NCBI GenBank assembly: GCA_029573975.1
Contig: JAKQBU010000409.1
Coordinates: 1-10,854, forward strand
Source of the DNA: Planctomycetota bacterium
Lineage (GTDB): Bacteria; Planctomycetota; Phycisphaerae; Sedimentisphaerales; SM23-30
Reading direction: 5' to 3'
Length of the DNA stretch: 10,854 nt
Below the pieces are notes generated by a model. The model worked only from the letters and a program-made list of their open reading frames with translations. It did no database searches and had not been told where the DNA came from. Positions within the stretch are counted from its first letter, which is position 1; every line of letters begins with the position of its first letter. Positions 1 to 7,621 of the stretch are shown here, piece after piece. Made by a program: the position numbers and the translations under genes.

Positions 1-1343
1 CCGGGGGCGCGGAAGGGTACTGGCAGGCGGCGGAAACCGCACGCGTCGGCCGCGGCTGGCAGCAGGCTTCTACCCAAGCCGGTAGTGTTCGCAAATGGAC
101 CGCTGCTAAGGCCGGCACGGTTCGCGTGCTTGGCCGGGCCATCAAGGAATTCTACCATATCGAACAGGGCCAGCCGCTGAAGGTCCGCATCCTCCAGAAT
201 GACAAACAGGTCTGGCCCGAGCAGGACTGGGCCGCCGTACCGGTCAACAATCGTACCGGCATCACCCACAACCTCATTCTTAACGTCGCCCCGGGCGATC
301 AACTGCGTTTCGTCCTGGCCCCGGGGACTGAACCCGAAAACGACATCCTTGTCTGGATGCCCCATATTGAATACCTCGAAGAAAACGTTGCCTACCCCGC
401 CGCCGTTGTTCGCATCCTCTGCGGGGCGAAGGAAGCTTATACCGACCGGAATGGCAATGTCTGGTCGGAAGACAGATACTTCGAGGATGGTTCGCGGGTC
501 AAGTCCGATGCGGTCCTTACCGCTGGGATTCCCGCCCTGGACGATAATAAGCTCTATCAGTACGGCCGGGAAGGCAAGGACTTCACCTATTCGATCCCTG
601 TCCCCGCCGGTTTATATTGTCTGCGGCTGAAGTTTGCGGAAAATGAATATGAAAACTTCTTCGAGCGGCCGTTTAATCTGTCCATCAATGGCAAACAGGT
701 CCTCCGCAACTTTGATATCTGCCACGCCGCCCGCGGTCCCCGCCGGGCCTATGACCGGTTGTTCCGCTACCTGGTCCCCAACGGGGATGGGCGAATCGTC
801 CTGCACTTCACCGAAGGCTGGGAGCCGCTGATGGAATCCCGCAAGGCGCTGGTCCAAGCGATTGAACTGACCCCGGAAGTCAAACCCGTGATTCGAATCA
901 ACGCCGGTTCGGAAACTCCGTTTGTGGACTGGAACAGCTATACCTGGAGCGGCGACGCCCATTATGAGGGCGGCAGTGTTATCACCTCCGATCAATTAGT
1001 GGAGCATGCCTCCCCGACCCTTTACGATCAGGGCCTGTACCAGACCGCCCGTACCGGCAAGACGCTGCGGTATAGCTTTAACGTCACGCCGGGTCTGTAT
1101 AACGTTCATTTGAAATTTGCGGAACTTTGGCTCTCTGAGCCGGGCCAGCGGCCGATGGACATTGCCATCAACGACCGCACCCTCTGGTCCGCCTGGGACC
1201 CAGCCGCCGCTGCCAACAAGATTGCCCGCGCTGCCGAAATCCGGGCCCAGGATATCACCCCCAATGCCGATGGCCAGATCACCATCCAGATCACCGCCAC
1301 CGGCAGCAACGACGCCATATTGCAGGGAATTGAAATCGAATAA
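1..1343 (+). CDS. Secreted-type carbohydrate-binding protein with two malectin domains (3' part; start lies before the window)
   Basis: The frame is open from base 3 to the TAA at 1341-1343, giving 446 visible residues. A GTG at 126 has no ribosome binding site, and the protein reads sensibly before it (WxAAETARVGRGWQQ, then VRKWTAAKAGTVRVLGRA), so the gene starts upstream of the window. Visible residues 1-130 resemble the beta-sandwich module common in PVC-bacteria glycan-degrading proteins (xWTAPKAGTVRI, IxxN, W, GDxIxF). Two malectin domains follow. The first, about residues 135-289, opens VVRILCGAKEAYTD and has FTYSIPVPAGLY and LKFAE. The second, about 295-446, opens VIRINAGSE and has YSFNVTPGLY, LKFAE and a final QGIEIE. 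Malectin domains bind di- or oligosaccharides, so a glycan-binding role outside the cell is likely. The N-terminal part, which may hold a catalytic domain, is not visible. The domain calls are firm; the overall function is unknown. Confidence 0.85.
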   Translation, partial: GGAEGYWQAAETARVGRGWQQASTQAGSVRKWTAAKAGTVRVLGRAIKEFYHIEQGQPLKVRILQNDKQVWPEQDWAAVPVNNRTGITHNLILNVAPGDQLRFVLAPGTEPENDILVWMPHIEYLEENVAYPAAVVRILCGAKEAYTDRNGNVWSEDRYFEDGSRVKSDAVLTAGIPALDDNKLYQYGREGKDFTYSIPVPAGLYCLRLKFAENEYENFFERPFNLSINGKQVLRNFDICHAARGPRRAYDRLFRYLVPNGDGRIVLHFTEGWEPLMESRKALVQAIELTPEVKPVIRINAGSETPFVDWNSYTWSGDAHYEGGSVITSDQLVEHASPTLYDQGLYQTARTGKTLRYSFNVTPGLYNVHLKFAELWLSEPGQRPMDIAINDRTLWSAWDPAAAANKIARAAEIRAQDITPNADGQITIQITATGSNDAILQGIEIE

Positions 1344-1347
1344 CCAT

Positions 1348-1388
1348 AAAAAAGGGTCCCGGTCAGATACAAAATACCTGCCGGGACC
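1348..1388 (-). terminator. Intrinsic terminator of the kinase/unknown-protein operon
   Basis: The arms GGTCCCGG (1355-1362) and CCGGGACC (1381-1388) are perfectly complementary. An inner CAG/CTG pairing (1364-1366 with 1378-1380) narrows the loop. On the minus strand the hairpin is followed by C and then six T (1353-1348), the classic form. It lies 45 bases past the TAA of the minus-strand gene. On the plus strand only an A-run precedes it and no T-run follows, so it should act mainly on minus-strand transcription. It begins just 4 bases after the malectin stop codon, so it also shields the two convergent genes from each other. Confidence 0.8.
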
Positions 1389-1432
1389 ACGCACTTTGCG
1401 GAGCTCAAAACATTGACGCTTTGTATGCGATT

Positions 1433-2380
1433 TTATCCTTTGGTTAAGCCCATCAGCAGGGGTTTGCGGAAGACCTTGCTGCCGCGGTAGAACCAGTCGG
1501 TGGTCATGTCGGCACTGCCGAGGGCCGGCTTTAGGCGGCCGGCGTATTTCGGCTGGACGGGGGGCTTGGCGATAATCAGCTCCAGCGGAACCGCGGAGGT
1601 TTCATTCACCACCGCCAGTTCCTTATTGTCCGGATGGATATTGCTCCACGCATGGGCGCAGGGGCTAAAATCCGTCGTCGCCACATACAGTTTTTCCCCG
1701 CGATTCAAAACCACCGGCACTAACCCATCGGTTTCCCCCTGGAGGCCTTTGGGAATGGTAAATTCCTTAACCATCCTGGCCCCGCGCCGGCGGGCCGCCT
1801 TGAGATAGTCCCGGCCCTTATTCACCGGGTGATTAAAGGCCTTGGCGTCAATAAAGGTACAGACTTTACTGCATGCCGGATCGCTCATCATGGTGAAATC
1901 CTCGAACTTGGCGGCAATCATGTCGATGTAGCCCTTCTCCCGCCAGAGGCTCTGGAAACTGCGTTTGGGATCCTTCACCATGACATAGGTCCATTTGGGA
2001 TTCCAGGTCTGGTTCGGCGGCTCGAAGCCGTTGAGAAGCAGTTTGGCATCCTGAGTACCCGGCGGCACATCCTTGCCGCCCGCATACACCTGCGGATCGA
2101 AAGCGAATACATTGTTGTGGCCGTGACGCACCAGGAAGGGGCTGACCAGTCCCTTGCAGCAGGTGGCGTGATTGATGCCGACATAAATCGCGATGATGGT
2201 TTCGGGAACAGCGGGAATCAGGTGGGCCAGCTCAAAGCTGTCCGCGTCCTCATCCTGGGCGAAGTAAAGGCTGTGCCGCGCCATCAGCAGATAGGACTCT
2301 ATCGCAAATTTCATATAATCCTGTACCTTCAGCTTTGATCCCTTCGGTACCACAATCTTCCGTGTGGGTTCCAGTTTCAT
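1433..2380 (-). CDS. Hypothetical protein, 315 aa, unrecognised, coupled to sugar kinase
   Basis: I do not recognise this family. The ATG at 2380 has an upstream AGAAGGA about 10 bases away and starts 17 bp after the kinase stop, so it is probably co-transcribed with the kinase. The protein has no signal peptide or membrane segment and should be cytoplasmic. It carries notable Cys and His groupings: HATCCKG (71-77), RHGHNN (85-90), DPACSKVC (167-174) and SPCAHAW (239-245). A basic stretch, KAARRRGAR, lies at 194-202. It is rich in Trp, Tyr and Pro (for example WNPKWTYVMV at 126-135). The Cys/His clusters suggest a metal site, but that is inference. The context suggests a role in the same sugar pathway as the kinase. 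The coding call rests on the start site, the operon spacing, the flanking terminator and balanced protein composition. Confidence 0.8.
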   Translation of the reverse strand: MKLEPTRKIVVPKGSKLKVQDYMKFAIESYLLMARHSLYFAQDEDADSFELAHLIPAVPETIIAIYVGINHATCCKGLVSPFLVRHGHNNVFAFDPQVYAGGKDVPPGTQDAKLLLNGFEPPNQTWNPKWTYVMVKDPKRSFQSLWREKGYIDMIAAKFEDFTMMSDPACSKVCTFIDAKAFNHPVNKGRDYLKAARRRGARMVKEFTIPKGLQGETDGLVPVVLNRGEKLYVATTDFSPCAHAWSNIHPDNKELAVVNETSAVPLELIIAKPPVQPKYAGRLKPALGSADMTTDWFYRGSKVFRKPLLMGLTKG

Positions 2381-2397
2381 ACTGCACCATCCTTCTG

Positions 2398-3891
2398 TTA
2401 TAATTGACGTTCCAAAGTTTGTATCCAGTTCTGATAAGCCGCTTCATACGCGGCCGCCAGTTTGCCGTCCGGTTCGATCACCCGTGTCGATTGCAGGCCG
2501 ACAAAGGCTTCGCCGGGGGTTTTGTAAATCCCTGCGCCGATTCCCGCCCCCCGGGCCGCTCCCTGAGCACCGTCGGTATTGTAGAGTTCCACGCTGGCGC
2601 CCGTCACGGCGGCAAAGGCCTTGCCGAACAGGGGGCTTAAAAACAGGTTCGCATCTCCGGCCCGGGCCACCTTCACCTCAATCCCCATCTTCCGGAGGAT
2701 ATCGAAACCGTAGTTCAGGGCGAAAACGATCCCCTCCTGCGCGGCCCGGAGAAAATGGCTGCGGGTGTGGACGTTGAAATTCCAGCCGTGCACCGAGGCG
2801 CTGATATCGCGGTTGCCCAGCAGCCGCTCCGCCCCGTTGCCGTAGGGGAGCATGACCAGGCCGGCTGAGCCGATCGGCGCCTGGGCCGCCAGCTCATTCA
2901 TATGCTCGTACGAAACCACCGTCTTGTCATTTCCCATAAAGTTATGCTTCAGCCAACTGTTGAGTACGCCCGTGCCATTGACGCATAAGAGAACGATATT
3001 CCGCATCTGCTGGGGGCTATGGTTCACATGCACGAAGGTATTGACCCGTGACTGGCTGTCGTAGCTGAGGGTATCCGTCACCGCGGCCACCACGCCGGAG
3101 GTTCCCGCCGTTGTCGCCACCTCCCCCGGATTCAGTACCTTCAGCGAGAGGGCGTTGTTCGGCTGGTCGCCGCCGCGGTAGCAAACCGGCACTCCGCTCT
3201 TGAGGCCCAGCGAATCCGCCGCCTCCCGGCTCAATCTCCCCTGCGGTGAAAAGGCCGGTACTAGTGGTGGTATCAAATCCGGTGAAATCCCATAATACGA
3301 CAGCACCTTTTCGGCCACCCGCCCCTGCCGGAAATCCCACAGGATGCCTTCGGACAGGCCCGAAGCCGTGGTGGTGATCTCCCCGGTCATCTGCATGGCA
3401 ATATAGTCACCGGGCAACATGATTTTGTGGATTTTTTGGTAGAGGTCCGGTTCGTTCTGCTGTACCCAGCGCAGCTTGGAGGCGGTGAAATTGCCCGGAT
3501 AATTCAGGAAATTTTCCAGACAATACGACGGCCCGATCTCCTCCGCCGCCTGCCGGCCGAGCTCGACCGCCCGGCTGTCGCACCAGATAATCGAGGGCCG
3601 CAAAACTTTCCGGTCTTTATCGACGCAAACCAGACCGTGCATCTGATAGGACAGGCCAATGGCTCCCACCTCGTGCAGCGGGACCGGGCTTTTCGCCTCC
3701 AGGCCCGCCGTCGCCGCCTGCACGTGCTCCCACCAGACCTCCGGCCGCTGTTCCGCCCAGCCGCTCTGGCAGGCGATGATTTCCATTTCTACTTTGGGTG
3801 ACGTTTCCGAAGCCAGCACCTTCCCCGTGTCCGCCTCCATCAAACAAGCCTTGATCGACGAGGTCCCTACATCATAGCCCAGCAGCAGCAT
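2398..3891 (-). CDS. xylB: FGGY-family carbohydrate kinase, probably xylulokinase
   Basis: ATP-dependent ketose kinase of 497 residues, the usual length for xylulokinases (about 480-500). The N-terminal FGGY domain begins LLLGYDVGTSSIKACL (2-17), the phosphate-binding loop. QMHGL (83-87) matches the Met-His pair that contacts xylulose in XylB, and IIWCDSR (101-107) fits the family's substrate-binding aspartate. GGDQPNNAL (240-248) carries the expected catalytic base, Asp242, and TAGTSG (261-266) starts the ATP-binding half. The C-terminal half has AAQEGIVFALNYG and DGAQGAARGAGIGAG, matching the second signature region. An in-frame TTG at 3906 would add five residues, but GAAAGGA sits just ahead of the ATG at 3891, so I start there. 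Xylulose is the best guess; another ketose is possible. The product would feed the pentose phosphate pathway. The gene is first in a two-gene unit with the unknown protein. Confidence 0.85.
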   Translation of the reverse strand: MLLLGYDVGTSSIKACLMEADTGKVLASETSPKVEMEIIACQSGWAEQRPEVWWEHVQAATAGLEAKSPVPLHEVGAIGLSYQMHGLVCVDKDRKVLRPSIIWCDSRAVELGRQAAEEIGPSYCLENFLNYPGNFTASKLRWVQQNEPDLYQKIHKIMLPGDYIAMQMTGEITTTASGLSEGILWDFRQGRVAEKVLSYYGISPDLIPPLVPAFSPQGRLSREAADSLGLKSGVPVCYRGGDQPNNALSLKVLNPGEVATTAGTSGVVAAVTDTLSYDSQSRVNTFVHVNHSPQQMRNIVLLCVNGTGVLNSWLKHNFMGNDKTVVSYEHMNELAAQAPIGSAGLVMLPYGNGAERLLGNRDISASVHGWNFNVHTRSHFLRAAQEGIVFALNYGFDILRKMGIEVKVARAGDANLFLSPLFGKAFAAVTGASVELYNTDGAQGAARGAGIGAGIYKTPGEAFVGLQSTRVIEPDGKLAAAYEAAYQNWIQTLERQL

Positions 3892-3933
3892 ACGTTTCCT
3901 TTCCAAAACCTCAACTCCCCTGTTTCACTACTG

Positions 3934-3962
3934 ATTTTAGTATTACATGAAATTCTATTCAA
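3934..3962 (-). promoter_or_regulatory. Candidate sigma70-type promoter P2 of the kinase operon
   Basis: On the minus strand TTGAAT (3962-3957), a 17-base spacer and TAAAAT (3939-3934) form a good sigma70-like match. The predicted transcript starts near 3927, giving a leader of about 35 bases before the kinase ATG at 3891. This is the better placed of two candidates. TACT/AGTA arms overlap the -10 element and could be part of an operator, but they are short. Confidence 0.5.
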
Positions 3963-3977
3963 CCTAGAGCCAGCGTC

Positions 3978-4009
3978 AAAAGCTCTTCGATCCCTTGTTA
4001 TTGGAGAGC
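3978..4009 (-). terminator. Weak hairpin with short T-run after the GH38 gene
   Basis: On the minus strand GCTCT (4009-4005) can pair with AGAGC (3986-3982), followed by TTTT (3981-3978). The stem has only 5 bp and the loop 18 bases, so this is a poor intrinsic terminator. Its place between the GH38 stop (4065) and promoter P2 is where a terminator would be expected. Confidence 0.25.
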
Positions 4010-4027
4010 CAGGGCTGTTTTTGGATG

Positions 4028-4056
4028 TCTATATCGACTTTTGGCGGTTCCGTCAA
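4028..4056 (-). promoter_or_regulatory. Candidate sigma70-type promoter P1 upstream of the kinase
   Basis: On the minus strand TTGACG (4056-4051), a 17-base spacer and TATAGA (4033-4028) match the sigma70 consensus well. It begins only 8 bases after the GH38 stop codon and would give a leader of about 130 bases. The octamer TAGGTTGA occurs at its -35 element and again at the -35 of P2, which may reflect a shared regulator or chance. Confidence 0.4.
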
Positions 4057-4064
4057 CCTATTTT

Positions 4065-6695
4065 TTATAATGGGGAAAGTTTTAGCTTAAAAGTTCTGAT
4101 CTGAAAAGGTCCCAGATCGAACTGGAGCGTATTGTTAGTTACTTCCAGCTTTCGGAGCGGATCTTCTATCAGGTTGGTTTCAGAGGCTGAGGAGATAGCC
4201 GTCCGAAACGTAACGGTTCCTTTGCTGACACTTCGGCCGGCTGCTTCGTAAACTCGGAAAATGGCTGTGCCTTCTTCGTCGCCGGGCATCGCTGCCGATA
4301 GAACCACATTGGGATGCGACACCTCTACTAGTCCAAATTCACTCGGTACTGTTCCCTTGTGCGATGTGGTCTTACAGACCAGCAGCGGCTGGTTGAACTC
4401 CCATCCCTGCTGCCAGAGGCCCGCTTGGTGCCAGGGGCCAAGGTGAGGAACCAGTGCGTAGTGAAAGTGAAATCGTTTGCCCAGATCATAGCCGGACTCG
4501 GAGGATACCCCCTGTTCATATCCGCCGATAGAACCATACCCCAAAATACTCGTCGACCGCATCAGGGAGAGCATCAAGGTGGCATCGGCAACCACGTTTC
4601 CGGGCAAACCGCGGTTTAAAAGGGCCAGTCCCTGCCTGTCATTGTGGTAGTCGATCCAGTTCTGGGCCGGAAACTCAATCCCTTCCGGACGCGGAATCGC
4701 ACCGAAGGGGATTTCATGCACGCTCTGACCATCTTCGATAGAAGTGGGGAAAAGAACCTGGTAACGCACCTGTTTTTCCTGATTGATAATTTCGGTATGA
4801 AAATCGATCCGGCGAAGTCCGTTGTAAAGCCGTACAGTACTAACCAGCGTACCTTTCTCACCGAAACGATAGGATACATGATACTGAGAAAAAACCGGCC
4901 CGACTTCCAGCAAACTGGATTCAGGGGTAAACTGGCTGCTAAGTTTTGCGTTTTCCGGCTGAGGCACCGGTTGCCGGTCCTTCATGGCGATTCGGCTCGA
5001 ACCATCCAGGGTTCGGTAGAGTTCCCACAGATCGCCGGCATCCGGCTGACAGGAAATGATATTGGCAGGTCCGCTGAGTACTTCCCACTGATCCGTTTTG
5101 ACGATCAAGCTGGTCATGGCGCCGGTCTGAAGATCAAATGACAAATGGTAAAATTCATTCTCGATAGCATTCCCCGGGATTTGCTGCGATTTTCCGGCGG
5201 GAAATTCGCCAGTTGAATCCAGCGGCAAGACATGGTAGGTGGAGTACCCTAGAGCTGGAACATTCTGAGCCAGAAAGAGGATTCTCGCAGTTTTAAATCC
5301 GCCATCCTCGTAACAAGTAGTGTTAAGCAGTTGCACCGGAATCGCTTGCCCGGCAGGGTTCGTCACCTTCAAGTCCCGGACACCGCCTTGCGAAAAACCA
5401 AGTTCCACTTCCGCAACATCCGATCGCGGCCAGTTTAAGGAATTAAAAATGACCAACGGGATGCCCGGACCGGTGGTATCCATTTTGAAAACGATCGCCT
5501 GTAATCTTTTTTCGACTGCCTCCTCTGCCAGACGCCTTGAAAAATCGTAACCGCGCAGGGTATCCTCATAAACATGGTCCGTCATCACACCCGACATCAG
5601 ATCATGAGCCTGATTAAAAAGCAGTGGTTCCCATGCCTCCCAGAGTATCTGGTTATTGACCGGCTCTCCCCATAATCCGGAGAGAACACTAAGCTTTTCC
5701 GCGGTAGTCAACAGCCTTTCCAGGTCTCGCATTCTCTGCTTGAGTTCGATGCGGCTGCTGTAGGTTCCCTGGAAGATGGGATTGAGTTCGCCCCGGATGA
5801 CAGGCCGATTCTTACGCTGATCTACCACAGTCTCAAAATCCGTGGGAACGGCAAAACATATTTGGAAGGGCACTTCGTTTTGCAGATTGAATTTTTCCAC
5901 CATGGAGGGCAGAGAGAATTCCGGCTCGGCGACATCGGGTCCCATCAGAGCCACGCGATCAGGACTTCGGACGAAGGGCGTGAGACTATCAAATTGTCGT
6001 TGGGCAAACTCGTTAAATTCGGGCATGGTTTGTGGTATTCCGTAGAACATCGCATACCCGGCCGGTGTCGGTGTCCAGAATGCCGGAATTTGAGAACCGT
6101 CAATCCCTTCCCATACGAATTCCATGGGCACATCCGGATTTGGGACACCACGGAAGAACCAAAACGACTTGTAGCCCGCCAGTTGAAGAAGCTGAGGCAT
6201 CTGGCCATGATGTCCGAAAGAGTCTAACTGCCAGCTTACGGTAACATCTATTCCTAACGTTCGGCGATAATACCCTTTGCCGTAGAGGATCTGACGCACA
6301 AACGACTCCCCGCCGGGCATGTTCTCATCGGCCATGACATCCGTTCCACCGACAATCTGCAGTCTGCCCTCCGCTACCATCTTACGAAAGGCGGCTTGCT
6401 CTTCGGGGTACCTTTCCAAGAACGGTTTGACATAACATACCTGGTCAAGAACAAATCGATAGTCGGGATACTTTTCCAGTAATCGCAGCGCAGTTAGGAT
6501 ATGCGGCAATCCCATATCGAGATACTCTTGCCGTGTCTTGAACACCGCTCCTTCCCAGTGGGTGTGAGGAATCAGCCAAAAAGTATCCGGCGGAACAGGG
6601 GAAGATGCCGTATCCGGTGATTCGGCTCCGAAGGAATCCAGCGAAACTAATAAACTGCAAAACACAGGCACCATGGGAAAAAATAGAAATCTCAT
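4065..6695 (-). CDS. Secreted glycoside hydrolase family 38 (alpha-mannosidase family)
   Basis: Retaining, zinc-dependent alpha-mannosidase-family enzyme of 876 residues. Residues 1-24 form a signal peptide with a hydrophobic core and likely cleavage after SFGA, so it acts in the periplasm or outside. The catalytic (beta/alpha) domain begins at DTFWLIPHTHWEGAVF (37-52). SWQLDSFGHHGQMPQLL (154-170) holds the likely nucleophile Asp158, and GGTDVMADENMPGGES (116-131) matches the conserved stretch before it. NQAHDLMSG (361-369) with VYEDTLRGY (375-383) is the second metal-binding region and central helix. C-terminal beta-sandwich domains follow (from about 410). The first metal motif reads HTHWE; GH38 enzymes usually have D in the last position. 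The ATG at 6695 has an AAAGG site and lies 9 bp after the lipoprotein stop, so the two are an operon. The substrate could be mannose or another alpha-linked sugar. The region is visibly more AT-rich than its neighbours. Confidence 0.88.
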   Translation of the reverse strand: MRFLFFPMVPVFCSLLVSLDSFGAESPDTASSPVPPDTFWLIPHTHWEGAVFKTRQEYLDMGLPHILTALRLLEKYPDYRFVLDQVCYVKPFLERYPEEQAAFRKMVAEGRLQIVGGTDVMADENMPGGESFVRQILYGKGYYRRTLGIDVTVSWQLDSFGHHGQMPQLLQLAGYKSFWFFRGVPNPDVPMEFVWEGIDGSQIPAFWTPTPAGYAMFYGIPQTMPEFNEFAQRQFDSLTPFVRSPDRVALMGPDVAEPEFSLPSMVEKFNLQNEVPFQICFAVPTDFETVVDQRKNRPVIRGELNPIFQGTYSSRIELKQRMRDLERLLTTAEKLSVLSGLWGEPVNNQILWEAWEPLLFNQAHDLMSGVMTDHVYEDTLRGYDFSRRLAEEAVEKRLQAIVFKMDTTGPGIPLVIFNSLNWPRSDVAEVELGFSQGGVRDLKVTNPAGQAIPVQLLNTTCYEDGGFKTARILFLAQNVPALGYSTYHVLPLDSTGEFPAGKSQQIPGNAIENEFYHLSFDLQTGAMTSLIVKTDQWEVLSGPANIISCQPDAGDLWELYRTLDGSSRIAMKDRQPVPQPENAKLSSQFTPESSLLEVGPVFSQYHVSYRFGEKGTLVSTVRLYNGLRRIDFHTEIINQEKQVRYQVLFPTSIEDGQSVHEIPFGAIPRPEGIEFPAQNWIDYHNDRQGLALLNRGLPGNVVADATLMLSLMRSTSILGYGSIGGYEQGVSSESGYDLGKRFHFHYALVPHLGPWHQAGLWQQGWEFNQPLLVCKTTSHKGTVPSEFGLVEVSHPNVVLSAAMPGDEEGTAIFRVYEAAGRSVSKGTVTFRTAISSASETNLIEDPLRKLEVTNNTLQFDLGPFQIRTFKLKLSPL

Positions 6696-6704
6696 ACCCT
6701 TTTC

Positions 6705-7481
6705 TCAATCCATATGGAAAACCTCTTCCATCGACTTCCACCACTGGCCCTCCTGGCGGCCTTCCAGCGGGATTTGCAGGGGGTCGGTATAGGTCCACCA
6801 CTTCTTGGTCACCTCGTCGGCGATATCCTTCATGTCTTTTTCAAAATCATCCCCGATGTATTCAAAATAACTAAACAACAGATATTGCCCCGGCTCGATC
6901 TGGCCCAGATAGATCGAATAATTGCGAATGTTGCATCGCTCGATTGCCGCCAGCACCCCCGGCCAGACCGCGGCGTGAAGCTGGGTATAGGCCAGGATAT
7001 TTTCTTTGGCAATCCCGATGATCGAACCGTACCGGGCCGGCTTCTTATCGCTGGGTGCGCCGGCAAAATGGAAGACCTCTTCCCAGTTGGCCCACCACTG
7101 GCCTTCCTGCCGGGTTGCCAGCGGCGTTTGCAGCGGATCGGTATGTTTCCACCATTTTTGGGTGGTCTCATCCTTTTTCATTTTGGCCATATCCGCCTGG
7201 AAATCCCTGCCGGTATATTCATAATAGCTGAACAGATAATGTTTGCCCGGCTTCACTTCGCCCAGATAAATCGAATAGTTCTGAATATTGCACTTGTCAA
7301 GCCTCTTCAGGACGCCCGGCCAGGCATCCGCGTGCAGCTTTTTGTATTCCGGGATATTCTGCTCCTCGATCCCGATGACCGAGCCGTATCGCTGGACCGG
7401 CTGCTGGGCACAGCCCATCACCATAAACAACACCACCATCACCGGTAAAATCCATGTAACATGAGAACTGTGCATCATCAT
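6705..7481 (-). CDS. Lipoprotein with two tandem L-rhamnose mutarotase-like (RhaM/DUF718) domains
   Basis: A 258-residue protein. A strong GGAGG lies 5 bases before the ATG at 7481 (three ATGs in a row). A TTG at 7502 is also in frame but ignores this site. A hydrophobic segment (9-22) ends in a lipobox, VMGC with Cys24, so the mature protein should be lipid-anchored outside the cytoplasm. Two RhaM-like domains follow, about 31-140 and 150-258, clearly duplicates: RYGSVIGI / RYGSIIGI, HADAWPGVL / HAAVWPGVL, NYSIYLG in both, DPLQ in both, RQEGQWW in both, EEVFH in both. E. coli RhaM uses Tyr18 and His22 (YxxxH); both copies keep the spacing (Tyr46-His50 and Tyr165-His169). RhaM interconverts rhamnose anomers, but it is cytoplasmic and single-domain. 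Here the domains are exported and may handle a sugar released by the downstream GH38 enzyme. The family call is firm; the substrate is unknown. Confidence 0.87.
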   Translation of the reverse strand: MMMHSSHVTWILPVMVVLFMVMGCAQQPVQRYGSVIGIEEQNIPEYKKLHADAWPGVLKRLDKCNIQNYSIYLGEVKPGKHYLFSYYEYTGRDFQADMAKMKKDETTQKWWKHTDPLQTPLATRQEGQWWANWEEVFHFAGAPSDKKPARYGSIIGIAKENILAYTQLHAAVWPGVLAAIERCNIRNYSIYLGQIEPGQYLLFSYFEYIGDDFEKDMKDIADEVTKKWWTYTDPLQIPLEGRQEGQWWKSMEEVFHMD

Positions 7482-7540
7482 ATATGCCTCCTGATAAAAC
7501 AACTGTCACGCCTGGCATCGAACCAGACACAAATTTTTCT

Positions 7541-7571
7541 ATATTAAGACAAGAATAACGGAATTTCGCAA
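7541..7571 (-). promoter_or_regulatory. Possible promoter of the lipoprotein-GH38 operon
   Basis: On the minus strand TTGCGA (7571-7566) and TAATAT (7546-7541) are separated by 19 bases, longer than ideal. The AT-rich TAATATAGAAAAATTT region is the most promoter-like stretch between the cysteine-cluster gene and the lipoprotein start. It would leave a leader of roughly 50 bases. Confidence 0.3.
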
Positions 7572-7586
7572 GTTTTTTTTGACGTA

Positions 7587-7609
7587 TCCGGCAAAATATA
7601 AATGCCGGA
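7587..7609 (-). other. Stem-loop downstream of the cysteine-cluster gene
   Basis: TCCGGCA (7587-7593) and TGCCGGA (7603-7609) form a perfect 7-bp stem with a 9-base AT-rich loop, 13 bases after the minus-strand stop codon at 7622. No T-run follows it on either strand: on the minus strand it is followed by ATACGTC and an A-run. It could stabilise the transcript end or aid factor-dependent termination, but it is not a classic intrinsic terminator. Confidence 0.45.
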
Positions 7610-7621
7610 AACTATTCAATC

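Noticed and set aside
6714..7448. Plus-strand open frame of 244 codons opposite the tandem RhaM-like lipoprotein
   Set aside because: It mirrors the duplicated gene; its apparent internal repeat is only the antisense image of the RhaM duplication.
7587..7609. Hairpin considered as an intrinsic terminator
   Set aside because: No T-run follows on either strand; the T8 run at 7573-7580 lies on the wrong side for the plus strand and is an A-run for the minus strand. Kept only as a stem-loop.
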